The notes under the pieces are model-generated. The model made no database searches and was not told the DNA's origin. It saw only the letters and a program-made list of their open reading frames with translations. The position numbers were made by a program, and so were the translations under genes. A stretch of DNA of 49,959 nucleotides from Leifsonia sp. TF02-11 (GTDB lineage Bacteria; Actinomycetota; Actinomycetes; Actinomycetales; Microbacteriaceae), in contig NZ_JAGEKP010000025.1 of NCBI RefSeq assembly GCF_017565305.1, forward strand, positions 1 to 49,959. Reading direction: 5' to 3'. Of the stretch, positions 33,268-42,282 are shown in pieces. The stretch's first letter is position 1. Every line of letters starts with the position of its first letter.

Positions 33268-33283
33268 TACATATTCGCATGTA
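33268..33283. promoter_or_regulatory. Operator between arsR-type and CDF genes
   Basis: TACAT-attcgc-ATGTA lies in an AT-rich stretch 36 bases before the CDF start and resembles the ATA...T-type imperfect palindromes of SmtB/ArsR regulators. A second repeat, GAGAAC...GTTCTC at 33226-33250, is nearer the sensor gene. Confidence 0.6.
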
Positions 33284-33318
33284 TTGACGTAAAGTGGGTG
33301 ATGGCGAAAGGAGGTCGC

Positions 33319-34254
33319 ATGGATGGCCACGACCATGGCAGCACGATGGAACTCTTCGGCGAGGCCGCCAAACGCCATCGCGTTCGCCTCTCGATCGCGT
33401 TCGGCATCACTTTCGTCATCCTGATTGCCGAGGTCGTCGGCACGGTCCTCACCGGCTCCCTGGCGTTGCTCGTCGACGCCGGCCACATGCTTACCGATAC
33501 TGCCGGGCTGGCGATGGCGTTGGTGGCGTCGTACCTGAGCACCAAACCGGCTACGAACAAGCGCACTTGGGGCTACCGGCGGGCTGAGGTGCTCGCCGCG
33601 ACCGCGCAGGCCGCCGTCCTCCTCGGGGTCGGCGTGTTCGTCTTGATCGAGGGCATTCGGCGGCTGTTCGAGCCGCCGGAGATTCCCTCCACCGAGCTGC
33701 TGGTCTTCGGCATCATCGGCTTGGTCGGCAACATCGCCTCGCTGACCGTGCTGGCCTCCAGCCGAAGCGAGAACTTCAACCTCCGCGCCGCCTTCCTCGA
33801 GGTGATGAACGACGCGCTCGGTTCGGTTGCGGTCATCGTCGCTGCGATCCTGATCGGACTGACCGGATGGGGTGCCGCTGACGCGCTGGCCGGAATGTTC
33901 ATCGGAGTACTGATCCTCCCGCGTGCGTTCAAGTTGCTGCGGGAGACGACCAGCGTGCTGCTGGAATCCACACCGCCCGGCCTCGACCTCGACTCCGTGC
34001 GCAATCACGTCCTGGAGCTGCCGGAGGTAGTCGACATCCACGACCTGCACGCCACGCAGATCGCCACCGGGCTGCCGGTCCTCACCGCACACGTCATCGT
34101 GGAACCCGATACCTTCGAGAACGGGCGTCTGCCCGAGCTCCTGGACAAGCTGCAGGACTGCGTTGCAAGTCACTTCGAGGTCAGTATCGAACACTCCACC
34201 TTCCAGTTCGAGCCCCCGCAGCACAGCCGCCACGAGCATTCCGCACACGAGTAA
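33319..34254 (+). CDS. CDF zinc/cadmium transporter (CzcD/ZitB type)
   Basis: 311 residues with six membrane segments. The two metal motifs are HMLTD (DAGHMLTDTAG) and EVMNDALGS, His/Asp-rich pairs; there are His-rich ends (HDHGS and HSRHEHSAHE) and a cytoplasmic C-terminal domain. Typical proton-driven exporter of zinc and cadmium. The start is the ATG at 33319, with AAAGGAGGT four bases before it; an upstream in-frame ATG at 33301 lacks this. The divergent ArsR-type gene is its likely repressor. Confidence 0.9.
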   Translation: MDGHDHGSTMELFGEAAKRHRVRLSIAFGITFVILIAEVVGTVLTGSLALLVDAGHMLTDTAGLAMALVASYLSTKPATNKRTWGYRRAEVLAATAQAAVLLGVGVFVLIEGIRRLFEPPEIPSTELLVFGIIGLVGNIASLTVLASSRSENFNLRAAFLEVMNDALGSVAVIVAAILIGLTGWGAADALAGMFIGVLILPRAFKLLRETTSVLLESTPPGLDLDSVRNHVLELPEVVDIHDLHATQIATGLPVLTAHVIVEPDTFENGRLPELLDKLQDCVASHFEVSIEHSTFQFEPPQHSRHEHSAHE

Positions 34255-34268
34255 CACAGGGACCATTG

Positions 34269-34904
34269 ATGACTGCCCCCAGCGCCGCCGCCGAGCCCAG
34301 CCGTTTCCTGTGGAGGGTCCTTGCCCTCCTGGGAGTCGTCGCGCTCGCTCTGGTCGCCAACTGCCTGACCGCGCCCCCTGCCGAAGCACACGATGCTCTC
34401 ACTGAATCCAATCCGGCCCAAGGCCAAACCGTCACCGAAAAGCTGGACCAGATCGTGCTGACCTTCAACGAGGCACCGCTGAGCGGCCTCCAGGGCGGCA
34501 TCGTCATCCAGGCCGTCGGTCCGGGCGGCCACGAGGTCACCACCGGCGAACTCCGCATCCAGGACCGGACCCTGTCCCGTGCCGTTCTGATGACCGATCA
34601 AGGCGATTACACAGTGTCCTGGCGCACGGTCTCCGCCGACGGGCATCCGATCGACGGCAGCTACACCTTCAGCTACGCCGGGCCCATCCCGGCCGCTGCC
34701 ACCGCGACCGTGACGCCGACGTCATCGGCAACGCCGACCCCCTCCGTTGTCGCCTCACCAACCAGCCCCCCGACGGCCGCGAACTCGTCCTCCGGGACGC
34801 CGATCGCGCTGGTGGTCGTGATCATCATCGTCGTGCTGATCCTCGCCGGCGGCGGACTCTGGCTCGCCACCGAACTCAACCGGCGACGCGCCAGCAAGGA
34901 ATAG
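34269..34904 (+). CDS. copC: CopC-domain copper-binding protein
   Basis: 211 residues. Signal (about 17-40), then a CopC domain starting AHDALTESNPAQG with the first copper ligand His next to the signal cleavage site, and SADGHPIDGSYTFSY. A Ser/Thr/Pro linker and a C-terminal membrane anchor (about 178-200) follow. It binds copper outside the membrane and delivers it, typically to a CopD-type protein. Start 34269 is 14 bases after the CDF gene. Confidence 0.88.
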   Translation: MTAPSAAAEPSRFLWRVLALLGVVALALVANCLTAPPAEAHDALTESNPAQGQTVTEKLDQIVLTFNEAPLSGLQGGIVIQAVGPGGHEVTTGELRIQDRTLSRAVLMTDQGDYTVSWRTVSADGHPIDGSYTFSYAGPIPAAATATVTPTSSATPTPSVVASPTSPPTAANSSSGTPIALVVVIIIVVLILAGGGLWLATELNRRRASKE

Positions 34905-34909
34905 CTTGC

Positions 34910-35848
34910 TCAGCGGCGATTCAGCCGCAACAGCCAAGCGTTGTACGCATCGAGCTCCGCGTCGCCTTCCACATCTTTCCGGCGGTCGGCGGCCTCCGCT
35001 CGGCGGGTGTCGTCGGACGCCCACGCGAACAACAGGATCAGCACGATAATCAGCGACGGCAGCTCACCATAGGACCACGCCAACGCGCCAGCGATGCGCT
35101 GATCAGCAACAGCGTCAACGCTCCACGCCGCCGGCGGCCGGGCGAAGAAGCCCACCAGCGGTACGGTCGCCATCATCGCGATCACCCCGAAGAACGCATG
35201 AAGGGGCATCTCGATGAACATGTCCAACAGGCGACCGAGATGCGATTGGCGATGTGGCAATGGGTCAGGAGAGATCAGCGGCAGAGTGAAGAGGACGCCC
35301 GCGGCCAAGAACACCACCTCGAGTGAGAGGTGCCCGGCCACGGATCCCAGCAATGTCGACGCGATGCCGCTGAAATAGAGCCCGTAGAACACCATCAGGA
35401 ACAGCGGGACCATGAACCCCGGATGCAACAGCAGACGGGCAAGCCGGGACCTCAGACCGGTGAGAGCCAATCGCCGAACGAGGCGCCAACGCCCCCTCGC
35501 CGGCGCCGCCTTCAGTAGGAGCGTGCCCGGCGCCCCCAAAATCAGCAGCGGCGGGATCGTCATCATCAGGGTGAGCTGCTGAAACATGAACACCGAAAAC
35601 ATCCGATAGCCGTAGCCCTCCAGCCCCGTACCGGTCAATGCGACGAGAACTCCGCAGCCGGTCACGAAGAGAGTGGTGCGCCACCACGGCCATGCAATAC
35701 GCCGGCACGCTAGCAACCAAACGCCCCACCCATAGGCGAGGGCGAGAAGGACGCCTACCACTGGGAGAAGCGGCACCGGTTGCGGAGCCCAGGTTAGGAA
35801 GGCCTCCAAGCCCGGTGGCTCCTCCGGCAAGTACACAGGCCCATCCAT
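34910..35848 (-). CDS. ctaG: CtaG-type copper chaperone/cytochrome oxidase assembly protein
   Basis: 312 residues with about seven membrane segments. YRMFSVFMFQQLTLMMTIPPLLILGAP and the SPDPLPHRQSH stretch are characteristic of the caa3_CtaG family (metal delivery to CuB of cytochrome oxidase). The ATG at 35848 is one base after the stop of the copD gene (TGAGATG). Upstream in-frame codons up to 35932 lie inside copD and are not used. Confidence 0.88.
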   Translation of the reverse strand: MDGPVYLPEEPPGLEAFLTWAPQPVPLLPVVGVLLALAYGWGVWLLACRRIAWPWWRTTLFVTGCGVLVALTGTGLEGYGYRMFSVFMFQQLTLMMTIPPLLILGAPGTLLLKAAPARGRWRLVRRLALTGLRSRLARLLLHPGFMVPLFLMVFYGLYFSGIASTLLGSVAGHLSLEVVFLAAGVLFTLPLISPDPLPHRQSHLGRLLDMFIEMPLHAFFGVIAMMATVPLVGFFARPPAAWSVDAVADQRIAGALAWSYGELPSLIIVLILLFAWASDDTRRAEAADRRKDVEGDAELDAYNAWLLRLNRR

Positions 35849-35849
35849 C

Positions 35850-37760
35850 TCAGGCTCGCTCCGGTCTTGGAGACTCCGGCCGAGCCTCGACCACCCGCTG
35901 ACCCAAAACCAGCAGCAGCACGAACACAGCAATGGCGGCGATCGCCCAGAGCAGCACGGCCGCGATGAGCTGATCGAGCGCGGGAGTCACGCCCAACGCG
36001 GGCAAGGTCACCCCGTACCACGCAGGGAGGATACCTCCGGGGACGAAAGCGACCACGACCGCGAGCAAGCCCACTGCCAGGACCACCGCCATGGCGATCC
36101 CCACCGCCTGCGCCAACAGGCGCTGTCCTTCGCCGAGCGTGCGCAACAGTGACGCAGCGAACAGCGTCGTCACCCCGAACACCAGGACTGTCGTGAGGGT
36201 CCGGCCCACCGGGTCCTGCACCGCCCAACCCAGCCACGGCGATAGAAACACGGTGCCGAGCAGCACAACCAGAGCACAAGCCGACAGCCACGGCGTCCGG
36301 AGCGGCACTGCCATCGCTCGACTTCCTAGTACCCAGCTCGTCCATTCGCGCGTACCGAGGCTGCCGTCCCCCCGAAGTCTCACGACCGTCTGAAGCAAGC
36401 GAATCGGCTGCGCTGCGACAACCAGAATTGCCGAAAGCACACCACCGAGCAGAAGCAGAGTCGTGTACGCCGCAAACGAGAACGTTGCATAAGCCCCGGG
36501 AAGCGAACAGAACGCGAACACGATGACCACGGCACACCCGATCGCGGCGACCATCCGCGATCGGGGCCAGCTGCCGCTTCGACGTGCCGCGATCGCGCCG
36601 TAGAGGTAGGACCCAAAGCCGAGGACTACAACGAGCACCGCTGCGGCGTCGAACACCCACGCGTCCATGAGCCGGGCGATGCCCGGTGCCAACGGTAACC
36701 GGTCACCAGTGAGCTGCTCAGCCTTCGTCGCCAACAGGATCTGACCACCCGGAGTCTCTGTCCGAGAGAGCGTTGCTCCTGTCCCCATCGCGACGCCCAT
36801 AACCACAAGCTCCCAGAGAGCGAGGGAGCCAAAGGCGAGCCGGCGCCGCAGCGCAGGCGCATCCATGGAACCGAACCGTCGAATCACGTAGGTTCGTTGC
36901 GCCCATCCGAACGCCACCAGAAGGAGGAGGGCGACCACCTTCACGGACAGGAGCCGACCGTAGTCCGTGGTCAGGAGCTGTGCTGGATCGCTCAGACGAA
37001 CGAGTGCGCCTGCCAACCCGGAAATGGTCACCGCGCACAACCCCGCCAGTGCGATCGCTGAATAGCGACGCACCAACGCAACAAATGTGCGCCCATCAAC
37101 GGTCGCGACATAGACCACCGCGGCCAGACCACCAACCCACACCGCCGCTCCCGCGACGTGCAGCCACAGCGCAACCGTCGCCGTGACGTGATTTCCAGCC
37201 CCGGCGGCGTGCCCCTGGAGCGCGAGTGGAACCAGCGCAGCGAAAGCCAAGATGGCAGCCGCGGCCACGCCTGCCTGCCCACGGGCCGCGAACGCCACAA
37301 CACTGATCGTCGCAGTCATCAGGATTGTGGCGAACCACCCTTGGCCGACCGCGATCTGTGTGAAGAACTGAGCAAGGCTAGGACCGAGCATGTTCGCCTC
37401 AACCGGCCCCGTCAAGCTGATCGAGGTCATGACCGCAGCAATGCAGCTGGCGACCAGCCAGCAGGCGGAACACCAGGGCGCCGCGTCCAGGAGCCGGTTC
37501 CACGACCGTAATCCGACCGGTACGCAGAAAGCTGCAACGACGAGCACACCGATCGTGGCCGCAGCCGCCAGATCGACGACCACTTTCACAGCCGGCAACC
37601 CATACGTCACCGCCGGCCCCGGATTGAAGATCGACCCATCCGGCTGGACGGTGAGCAATGCCAGCACCAGCGCAGCAGACAACGCTGTAATGGCGAGAGC
37701 GGCAAGCGCAGCGATCGCACCTCGCGTTGGGGCGGATCGCGTCGACGTTGCCCCGGTCAC
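35850..37760 (-). CDS. copD: CopD-type copper transport protein
   Basis: 636 residues, about fourteen membrane segments. The CopD signature HVAGAAVWVGGL lies near residue 200, and histidines sit at membrane edges (ALQGHAAGAGNHVTA). The C-terminal half is a second multi-span domain. CopC and CopD cooperate in copper uptake or allocation to oxidases. The start overlaps the upstream small gene. Common actinobacterial proteins fuse CopD with CtaG; here CtaG is separate. Confidence 0.85.
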   Translation of the reverse strand: MTGATSTRSAPTRGAIAALAALAITALSAALVLALLTVQPDGSIFNPGPAVTYGLPAVKVVVDLAAAATIGVLVVAAFCVPVGLRSWNRLLDAAPWCSACWLVASCIAAVMTSISLTGPVEANMLGPSLAQFFTQIAVGQGWFATILMTATISVVAFAARGQAGVAAAAILAFAALVPLALQGHAAGAGNHVTATVALWLHVAGAAVWVGGLAAVVYVATVDGRTFVALVRRYSAIALAGLCAVTISGLAGALVRLSDPAQLLTTDYGRLLSVKVVALLLLVAFGWAQRTYVIRRFGSMDAPALRRRLAFGSLALWELVVMGVAMGTGATLSRTETPGGQILLATKAEQLTGDRLPLAPGIARLMDAWVFDAAAVLVVVLGFGSYLYGAIAARRSGSWPRSRMVAAIGCAVVIVFAFCSLPGAYATFSFAAYTTLLLLGGVLSAILVVAAQPIRLLQTVVRLRGDGSLGTREWTSWVLGSRAMAVPLRTPWLSACALVVLLGTVFLSPWLGWAVQDPVGRTLTTVLVFGVTTLFAASLLRTLGEGQRLLAQAVGIAMAVVLAVGLLAVVVAFVPGGILPAWYGVTLPALGVTPALDQLIAAVLLWAIAAIAVFVLLLVLGQRVVEARPESPRPERA

Positions 37761-37957
37761 GACGGATCCTGCTCACCGGCCTGCGCGGAACCGGCTGCCG
37801 ACACGCGTTGCGCGCGCTGCCGCTTCTCCTCGCGCGCGTACGCTTCACGTTCACGCCGATCAGCGCGAAATATTGATCGCAGCACGAACCAGAAAACGAG
37901 TCCCACCAACACCGTTGGTGTCAGAGACCACAGAGCATTGGTCCAAAAGTCGTCCAT
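37757..37957 (-). CDS. Small membrane protein of the copper operon
   Basis: 66 residues from ATG 37957 with one membrane segment (about 9-29, WSLTPTVLVGLVFWFVLRSIF), then a charged helix (RADRREREAYAREEKRQRAQ). This form, a hydrophobic anchor with a highly charged tail, is typical of small proteins linked to CtaG/copD clusters. It overlaps copD by four bases. Confidence 0.7.
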   Translation of the reverse strand: MDDFWTNALWSLTPTVLVGLVFWFVLRSIFRADRREREAYAREEKRQRAQRVSAAGSAQAGEQDPS

Positions 37958-38034
37958 CTTCACCTTCACAAACCGTCGAACACACGGCTCGCCGAGCAGG
38001 GCGTGCGCGTGCAAAATCCCGGAACGGACGGTGA

Positions 38035-38394
38035 TCAGATTCGAAGTATGCCCAGCAGTCCCAACAGTGAAGGCGGCGCGGGCGACTCTCGTTGCGGAAT
38101 GGCCACAGCAGCCGGCGTCGGCCGCTCGGTCCTGAATCGGACTTCGACCACGACCAACGAATCATGAATCGGGGTCGCAGCGCCCGCCGTGGCGCACAAC
38201 GCCGCGCAGAATTCGGAATCGCTGTGATTGGAATCCGTGTCGCCGACACTCACTGGCTGTGACCAAGACGTGCCCACGGCTGCGTGTGCTGCATCGGAAG
38301 AGTGGCCGAAGCCGACGCCGGCGATCACCGCGGCGACAAGGACGAGTAGGAAGATGTGCACCACGCGCAGCGTTCTACTCACCTCTACCTCCAT
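38035..38394 (-). CDS. Exported His/Cys-containing small protein
   Basis: 119 residues. An N-terminal membrane segment (about 10-30) precedes a mature part with HSSDAAHAA and CAALCATAG, possible metal ligands. It may be a small membrane-anchored copper-binding partner of the downstream genes. No known family. First gene of the minus-strand copper operon. Confidence 0.6.
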   Translation of the reverse strand: MEVEVSRTLRVVHIFLLVLVAAVIAGVGFGHSSDAAHAAVGTSWSQPVSVGDTDSNHSDSEFCAALCATAGAATPIHDSLVVVEVRFRTERPTPAAVAIPQRESPAPPSLLGLLGILRI

Positions 38395-38515
38395 TTGCTC
38401 GGCTCAGCGTACCCAGTTCAACTGTGAGAGGCCCCTCTCAGAGCCCATCGGTCGCACTTCGTCGGCGCAGCGGCTCCTCTTGCCACCGCGGACCGGCAAA
38501 CGGATGATGTGAACC

Positions 38516-39064
38516 ATGACCGGTCGGGGCTCACTGAGCCCACCCTCGCACGCGCCGACCGACGACGCACGCCGTACGTTATTGGGGCACATCGGTACCC
38601 CCGCTGCGATCTACGGCACGATCGTCTATGCGAGCGTCGTCGCTGCGACTTCGATCGGTCTCAAGGAATCAAGCTCGGCATGGCAAGTGCTCATCTTCGC
38701 CGTCGTCAGCGTCGTCGTGTTCTGGGTCGCTCACGTCTATTCGACTGCGCTCGGTTCCCACGGGCATGCCGACCATCTCCGAGACCGGATAAGAGATTCG
38801 ATCAGACAAGCGCTGAAGGAATCCAGCGGCATGTTGGAGGCAGCCGTCGTCCCATCCATTCCCCTGCTGCTCGCGGCCTTCGGTGTGATGACGACCGACA
38901 CCGGCATATCGATCGCACTCTGGGTCGCCGTCGTCATGCTTGCTCTGCTGGGCTACCTCGTCCTCTGGCTTCGCGCTCGACCATGGTGGGCCTGCATAAC
39001 CGCAGCGCTGATCAGCGCTCTACTCGGCATTCTGGTGATCCTGCTCAAGACGGCACTCTATTGA
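38516..39064 (+). CDS. Membrane protein, four predicted helices
   Basis: 182 residues with four hydrophobic segments (about 28-48, 58-78, 110-130, 135-180 as two). A histidine-containing cytoplasmic loop (HVYSTALGSHGHADHLRD) could bind metal. It diverges from the exported protein gene at 38394. No family recognised. Confidence 0.65.
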   Translation: MTGRGSLSPPSHAPTDDARRTLLGHIGTPAAIYGTIVYASVVAATSIGLKESSSAWQVLIFAVVSVVVFWVAHVYSTALGSHGHADHLRDRIRDSIRQALKESSGMLEAAVVPSIPLLLAAFGVMTTDTGISIALWVAVVMLALLGYLVLWLRARPWWACITAALISALLGILVILLKTALY

Positions 39065-39138
39065 CCAGGAGCCGTGAGTGGTCCCGTCGTGGCCTTGCGT
39101 ATCCGCCGGAAGTCCGCCTCTCAAGGCGCACGGTTTGA

Positions 39139-39780
39139 TCAGCGATCGGCGGCGATGGGGGTGACGACGAACTCGTCGAGGTTGCGCAGCTCGCCGCGGA
39201 CGTGTTCGGTCGCGTGCTCTGCCACGTGCGTGGCGTCGCGGAGGTTTTCGGCGTTCGTCGTGATGACTGCCGAGCCGAGGAGCCGGTGGCCGACCCAGCG
39301 CAGCTTGACGCTCCGGATACCGGTCACGCCCTTCGTGTGCGTCAAGCTGCGCTCGACGCGGTCGATCAGACCCGGGTCGACAGCATCCATCAGGCGCGCC
39401 CCGACGGACTTCGCGGTCCCCCCCAGCAGGATCAGGATCGAGATCGCAATGAGGAGGCCGATGATCGGGTCGGCGATCGGAAACCCGAGAAGGACGCCGA
39501 TTGCGCCGAGCACAACCGACAGCGAGGTGATGCCATCCAGTCGCGCGTGCACACCGTCGGCGACGAGCGCCGCGGAGCCGATCTTCCGGCCAACGCGGTT
39601 CGGTAGATTGCGACAAGCTCGTTGCCGGCGAAGCCGACCAGACCGGCGGCGATCAGCCACCACGCGTTCTCCACCGGGCGCGGATGGACGAACCGGTCGA
39701 TCGCCTCCCACCCGGCGACCACGGCCGACAGTGCGACGACGAAGATGATCAGCTGTCGCCAAACGACGCGGACGAGTTGC
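39139..39780 (-). pseudogene. Broken CDF transporter
   Basis: The C-terminal portion of a CDF pump is readable (GRKIGSAALVADGVHARLDG, LMDAVDPGLIDRV, ALVADGVHARLDG with the metal Asp/His). The part before it (VENAWWLIAAGLVGFAGNELVAIYR) is in another reading frame, so there is a one-base frameshift near 39600. The N-terminal third is missing; the remnant begins with WRQLIIFVVALSAVVAGWE near 39760. The region upstream was probably replaced by the serine-recombinase segment. A long open frame across 39139-40230 exists only by chance. Confidence 0.8.
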
Positions 39781-39943
39781 AATCGCGTGTCCGATAGGCG
39801 GTCGACCAGCGCACAGTCCTCGACTGCTGGGGCCTGCGTGTGTGAACCGCGTCATCACGCGGGAGTGCGGGCGAAGGTCAATGCCCGTTAGACCCGCCCG
39901 ATGAAATGCCCGCTGATGGGACGCTAACTGCAACACTGTTCTC
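39781..39943. other. Gap before the first recombinase
   Basis: 163 bp. AATGCCCG is repeated (near 39881 and 39905) and CCGCGT-catc-ACGCGG forms a small hairpin near 39847. These could belong to a resolution site of the recombinase, but no clear three-subsite res layout is visible. Confidence 0.3.
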
Positions 39944-40513
39944 ATGCTGATCGGATACGGCCGCGTCTCCACCGCCGAACAAGACCTCACCGCGCAACGC
40001 GACGCGCTCAGGGCGCTCGGCGTCGATGTCGAGAACATCCACGTCGACCACGGGCTGACCGGCACCAACCGAGAGCGGCCCGGGCTGCGCGCGGCACTGG
40101 CAGCGGTGCGCTCCGGTGACACCCTCGTGGTCACCAAACTCGACCGGCTCGCCCGCTCCCTACCGGACGCACGCGACATCGCAGCAGAACTCACCCGCAA
40201 AGGCGTCACGCTCAGCCTCGGCGGCAGCATCTACGACCCCACCGACCCGGTAGGCCGGCTCCTGTTCAACGTCCTCGGCATGGTCGCCGAATTCGAAGCC
40301 GACCTCATCCGCATGCGAACCCGCGAAGGAATGGCCGTTGCCCGCGCCAACGGCAGACTGAAAGGTAAGAAGCCGAAACTCTCGTCAGCCCAGCGCAAGC
40401 ACTTACTCGCCCTCCACGCCGCCGGCACTCACACCCAGAGCGAGCTCGCCGAACTGCTGCGCGTCTCCCGCGCGACGATCTACCGAGAACTCCAACGCGA
40501 CCGCGCCAAATAG
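39944..40513 (+). CDS. Small serine recombinase (resolvase/invertase)
   Basis: 189 residues. Catalytic domain begins MLIGYGRVSTAEQDL with the nucleophile Ser in RVST, followed by LVVTKLDRLARS (catalytic Arg motif), GGSIYDPTDPVGRLLF and EFEADLIRMRTREGM. A C-terminal helix-turn-helix (SELAELLRVSRATIYRELQ) binds the site. Probably resolvase of a lost transposon, as no transposase accompanies it. Confidence 0.88.
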   Translation: MLIGYGRVSTAEQDLTAQRDALRALGVDVENIHVDHGLTGTNRERPGLRAALAAVRSGDTLVVTKLDRLARSLPDARDIAAELTRKGVTLSLGGSIYDPTDPVGRLLFNVLGMVAEFEADLIRMRTREGMAVARANGRLKGKKPKLSSAQRKHLLALHAAGTHTQSELAELLRVSRATIYRELQRDRAK

Positions 40514-40719
40514 CGCTGCCAGAAAGCCGCCATTTAGCGCCGCGACTCACAACCAAGCCGCCACCAAGAACCGCCAGAAAACCGCCACACAGCGACCAAA
40601 GTCACAGCCGAGAAATCCCGTCCCGAAACTCAGTCCCGAAACCAATTTGACCCGAAATGCCGCCTATAACGTTTTCGGGATAAGTGATAGAATGGACGGA
40701 ACAGGCGAGAGGAGCCAGC
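40514..40719. other. Gap before the antitoxin gene
   Basis: 206 bp. TCCCGAAAC occurs twice (near 40619 and 40634) with related ACCCGAAAT (near 40651) and inverted TTTCGGGAT (near 40673). These may be operator repeats of the toxin-antitoxin pair; TAGAAT (40687-40692) could be its -10 box. No gene. Confidence 0.35.
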
Positions 40720-40914
40720 ATGGCCCGCAGCACCGCGACGATTCAACCGACTGTCGACGTTGATGGCGAGCTGTCGATGATTGAGAAGGCTCAGCAGCTT
40801 GCCGGTCACTTCCCGGATCACGAAGCGCTTGATCGCGCTCGTCGCATCCTCGACGGTCGTGTGACCGCTGCTGAGGCGTACGTCGAGCTGGACGCGAAGT
40901 ACGCCCAAGGGTGA
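40720..40914 (+). CDS. VbhA-like antitoxin of a Fic protein
   Basis: 64 residues. The stretch QQLAGHFPDHEALDRARRILDGRVTAAEAYVELDAKY aligns by eye with VbhA-type Fic antitoxins, including the ildG...tAAEA...ELdakY end. In VbhA the inhibitory helix reads SxxxEG; here the corresponding Glu is Ala (QQLAG). It overlaps the Fic gene by four bases. GAGAGG precedes the ATG. Confidence 0.75.
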   Translation: MARSTATIQPTVDVDGELSMIEKAQQLAGHFPDHEALDRARRILDGRVTAAEAYVELDAKYAQG

Positions 40915-41690
40915 GTGAGGACGACAAGTACACCTACCCCGACAGCGGGGGAGTGCTCGTCAACTCGAAGGGGATACGCAACGCCGCCCGGCTCGATGCC
41001 GCGATGAACGACTATGCCTCTGTCGCAATGGCGGAGCTGCGCACCGAGCCGACGCCGGATCGGTTGGACTACGACTACCTGCGCCGCATCCATACGCGGC
41101 TGTTCGAGCGCATCGTGCCTGGCATCGCCGGTAAGCTCCGCGACGTCGACGTGCAAGCGACCGGGGTCGGGATCGCGTACTGCCGTCCCGAGTACATCGA
41201 GCCCAACCTCACTCGCCTGTTCGACCAGCTCGACCGCGAGGACTACCTGACGGGGCTGGACGCCGACACGTTCGCTGCGCGGCTCGCAGACCGTTGGGGG
41301 GACCTTTCGGCCATCCATCCCTACCGTGACGGGAACACGCGCAGCCAAAGCCTCTACGTCACCGTGCTCGCTGAGCGAGCCGGGCACCCGATCGACTGGC
41401 GGCGCGTCAACGTGGACGAGCTGCGCACCGCTCGGCTGCGCGCCGTCGTCGGCAACACCAAGCCGCTGGCCGATTATCTCGGTGCCAGGCTCATGAGCTC
41501 CGAAGCTCCACGGCAGAGCCCGTCCCTGTCGAGCACGGCGGGCGTCAGCTCGGCGCTACACGCGAGTTTTCCGCAACCCGCTACTGAAGCCACGCGGAGA
41601 ACGCCGCCGGCAGGCGGCATCCAGGAGCGCGGGAGTGCCCCCCACACGTCCGGAGCTCGGTATGGCATGGATCGAGGGATGGGGCGATGA
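40911..41690 (+). CDS. Fic-domain protein (toxin)
   Basis: 259 residues. The Fic motif is HPYRDGNTRSQS at residues 136-147; canonical HxFx(D/E)GNGRxxR. Catalytic His136 and the Asp-Gly-Asn are kept, but Gly is Thr and the final Arg is Ser. The N-terminal helices and flap (IAGKLRDVDVQ) are present. The end (about 195-259) is low-complexity. AMPylation is the usual activity of the family but the changed motif leaves substrate and reaction open. GTG start. Confidence 0.8.
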   Translation: MSEDDKYTYPDSGGVLVNSKGIRNAARLDAAMNDYASVAMAELRTEPTPDRLDYDYLRRIHTRLFERIVPGIAGKLRDVDVQATGVGIAYCRPEYIEPNLTRLFDQLDREDYLTGLDADTFAARLADRWGDLSAIHPYRDGNTRSQSLYVTVLAERAGHPIDWRRVNVDELRTARLRAVVGNTKPLADYLGARLMSSEAPRQSPSLSSTAGVSSALHASFPQPATEATRRTPPAGGIQERGSAPHTSGARYGMDRGMGR

Positions 41691-42268
41691 GCAACGTTGT
41701 CGGATACGCGCGGGTGTCGCGTCATGACCAGAACCCGGCAGCCCAGGAGGCCGAGCTGCGCGCGGCAGGCGCCGGGCGGGTGTTCGTCGACCACGGCGAG
41801 TCCAGCCGTGTGAAAGACCGCCCGCAGTGGCTCGCATGCCTGGACTACCTGCGCCCCGGCGACACACTGCTGGTGCGCCGGCTCGATCGCCTCGCGGGCA
41901 GCGAGAAGATGGCCATCGAGACGATCACGGACCTGCACGAGCGGGGCGTGAACATCAAGAGCCTCACCGAGCCGGACATCGACACGACAACCCCGATGGG
42001 CCGAGCCCTGTTCGGCATCGTTGCCGTGTTCGCGCAGCTCCGCGTCGACACGATCCGGGAGAACACCGTACGGGGCCTGGCTCACGCGCGCGCTGAGGGT
42101 CGCGTGGGAGGCCGACCCTCGGTGATGACAGCGGAACGGACCGCCGCGGCCGCGCGGATGCGTGAGCAGGGCGACAGCATCGCACAGATCGCGGCCGTGC
42201 TCGGCGTCGGCAAGTCATCCGTCGCGCGCGCGCTTGCGAAGCACGACCAGAGCCAGCCGTCGGCCTGA
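41687..42268 (+). CDS. Small serine recombinase
   Basis: 193 residues: GYARVSRHDQNP with nucleophile Ser, RRLDRLAGSEKMA, PMGRALFGIVAVFAQLRVDTIRENTVRGLA, and a C-terminal helix-turn-helix (DSIAQIAAVLGVGKSSVARALA). It differs clearly from the recombinase at 39944. Overlaps the Fic gene by four bases, an unusual operon partner. Probably a resolvase for plasmid multimers or an element. Confidence 0.85.
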   Translation: MSNVVGYARVSRHDQNPAAQEAELRAAGAGRVFVDHGESSRVKDRPQWLACLDYLRPGDTLLVRRLDRLAGSEKMAIETITDLHERGVNIKSLTEPDIDTTTPMGRALFGIVAVFAQLRVDTIRENTVRGLAHARAEGRVGGRPSVMTAERTAAAARMREQGDSIAQIAAVLGVGKSSVARALAKHDQSQPSA

Positions 42269-42282
42269 AGGAGGTATGGACG

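Noticed and set aside
39139-40230. A 363-codon minus-strand frame
   Set aside because: Its first part is antisense to the serine recombinase; only the C-terminal half is CDF-like, and the true N-terminal part is in another frame.
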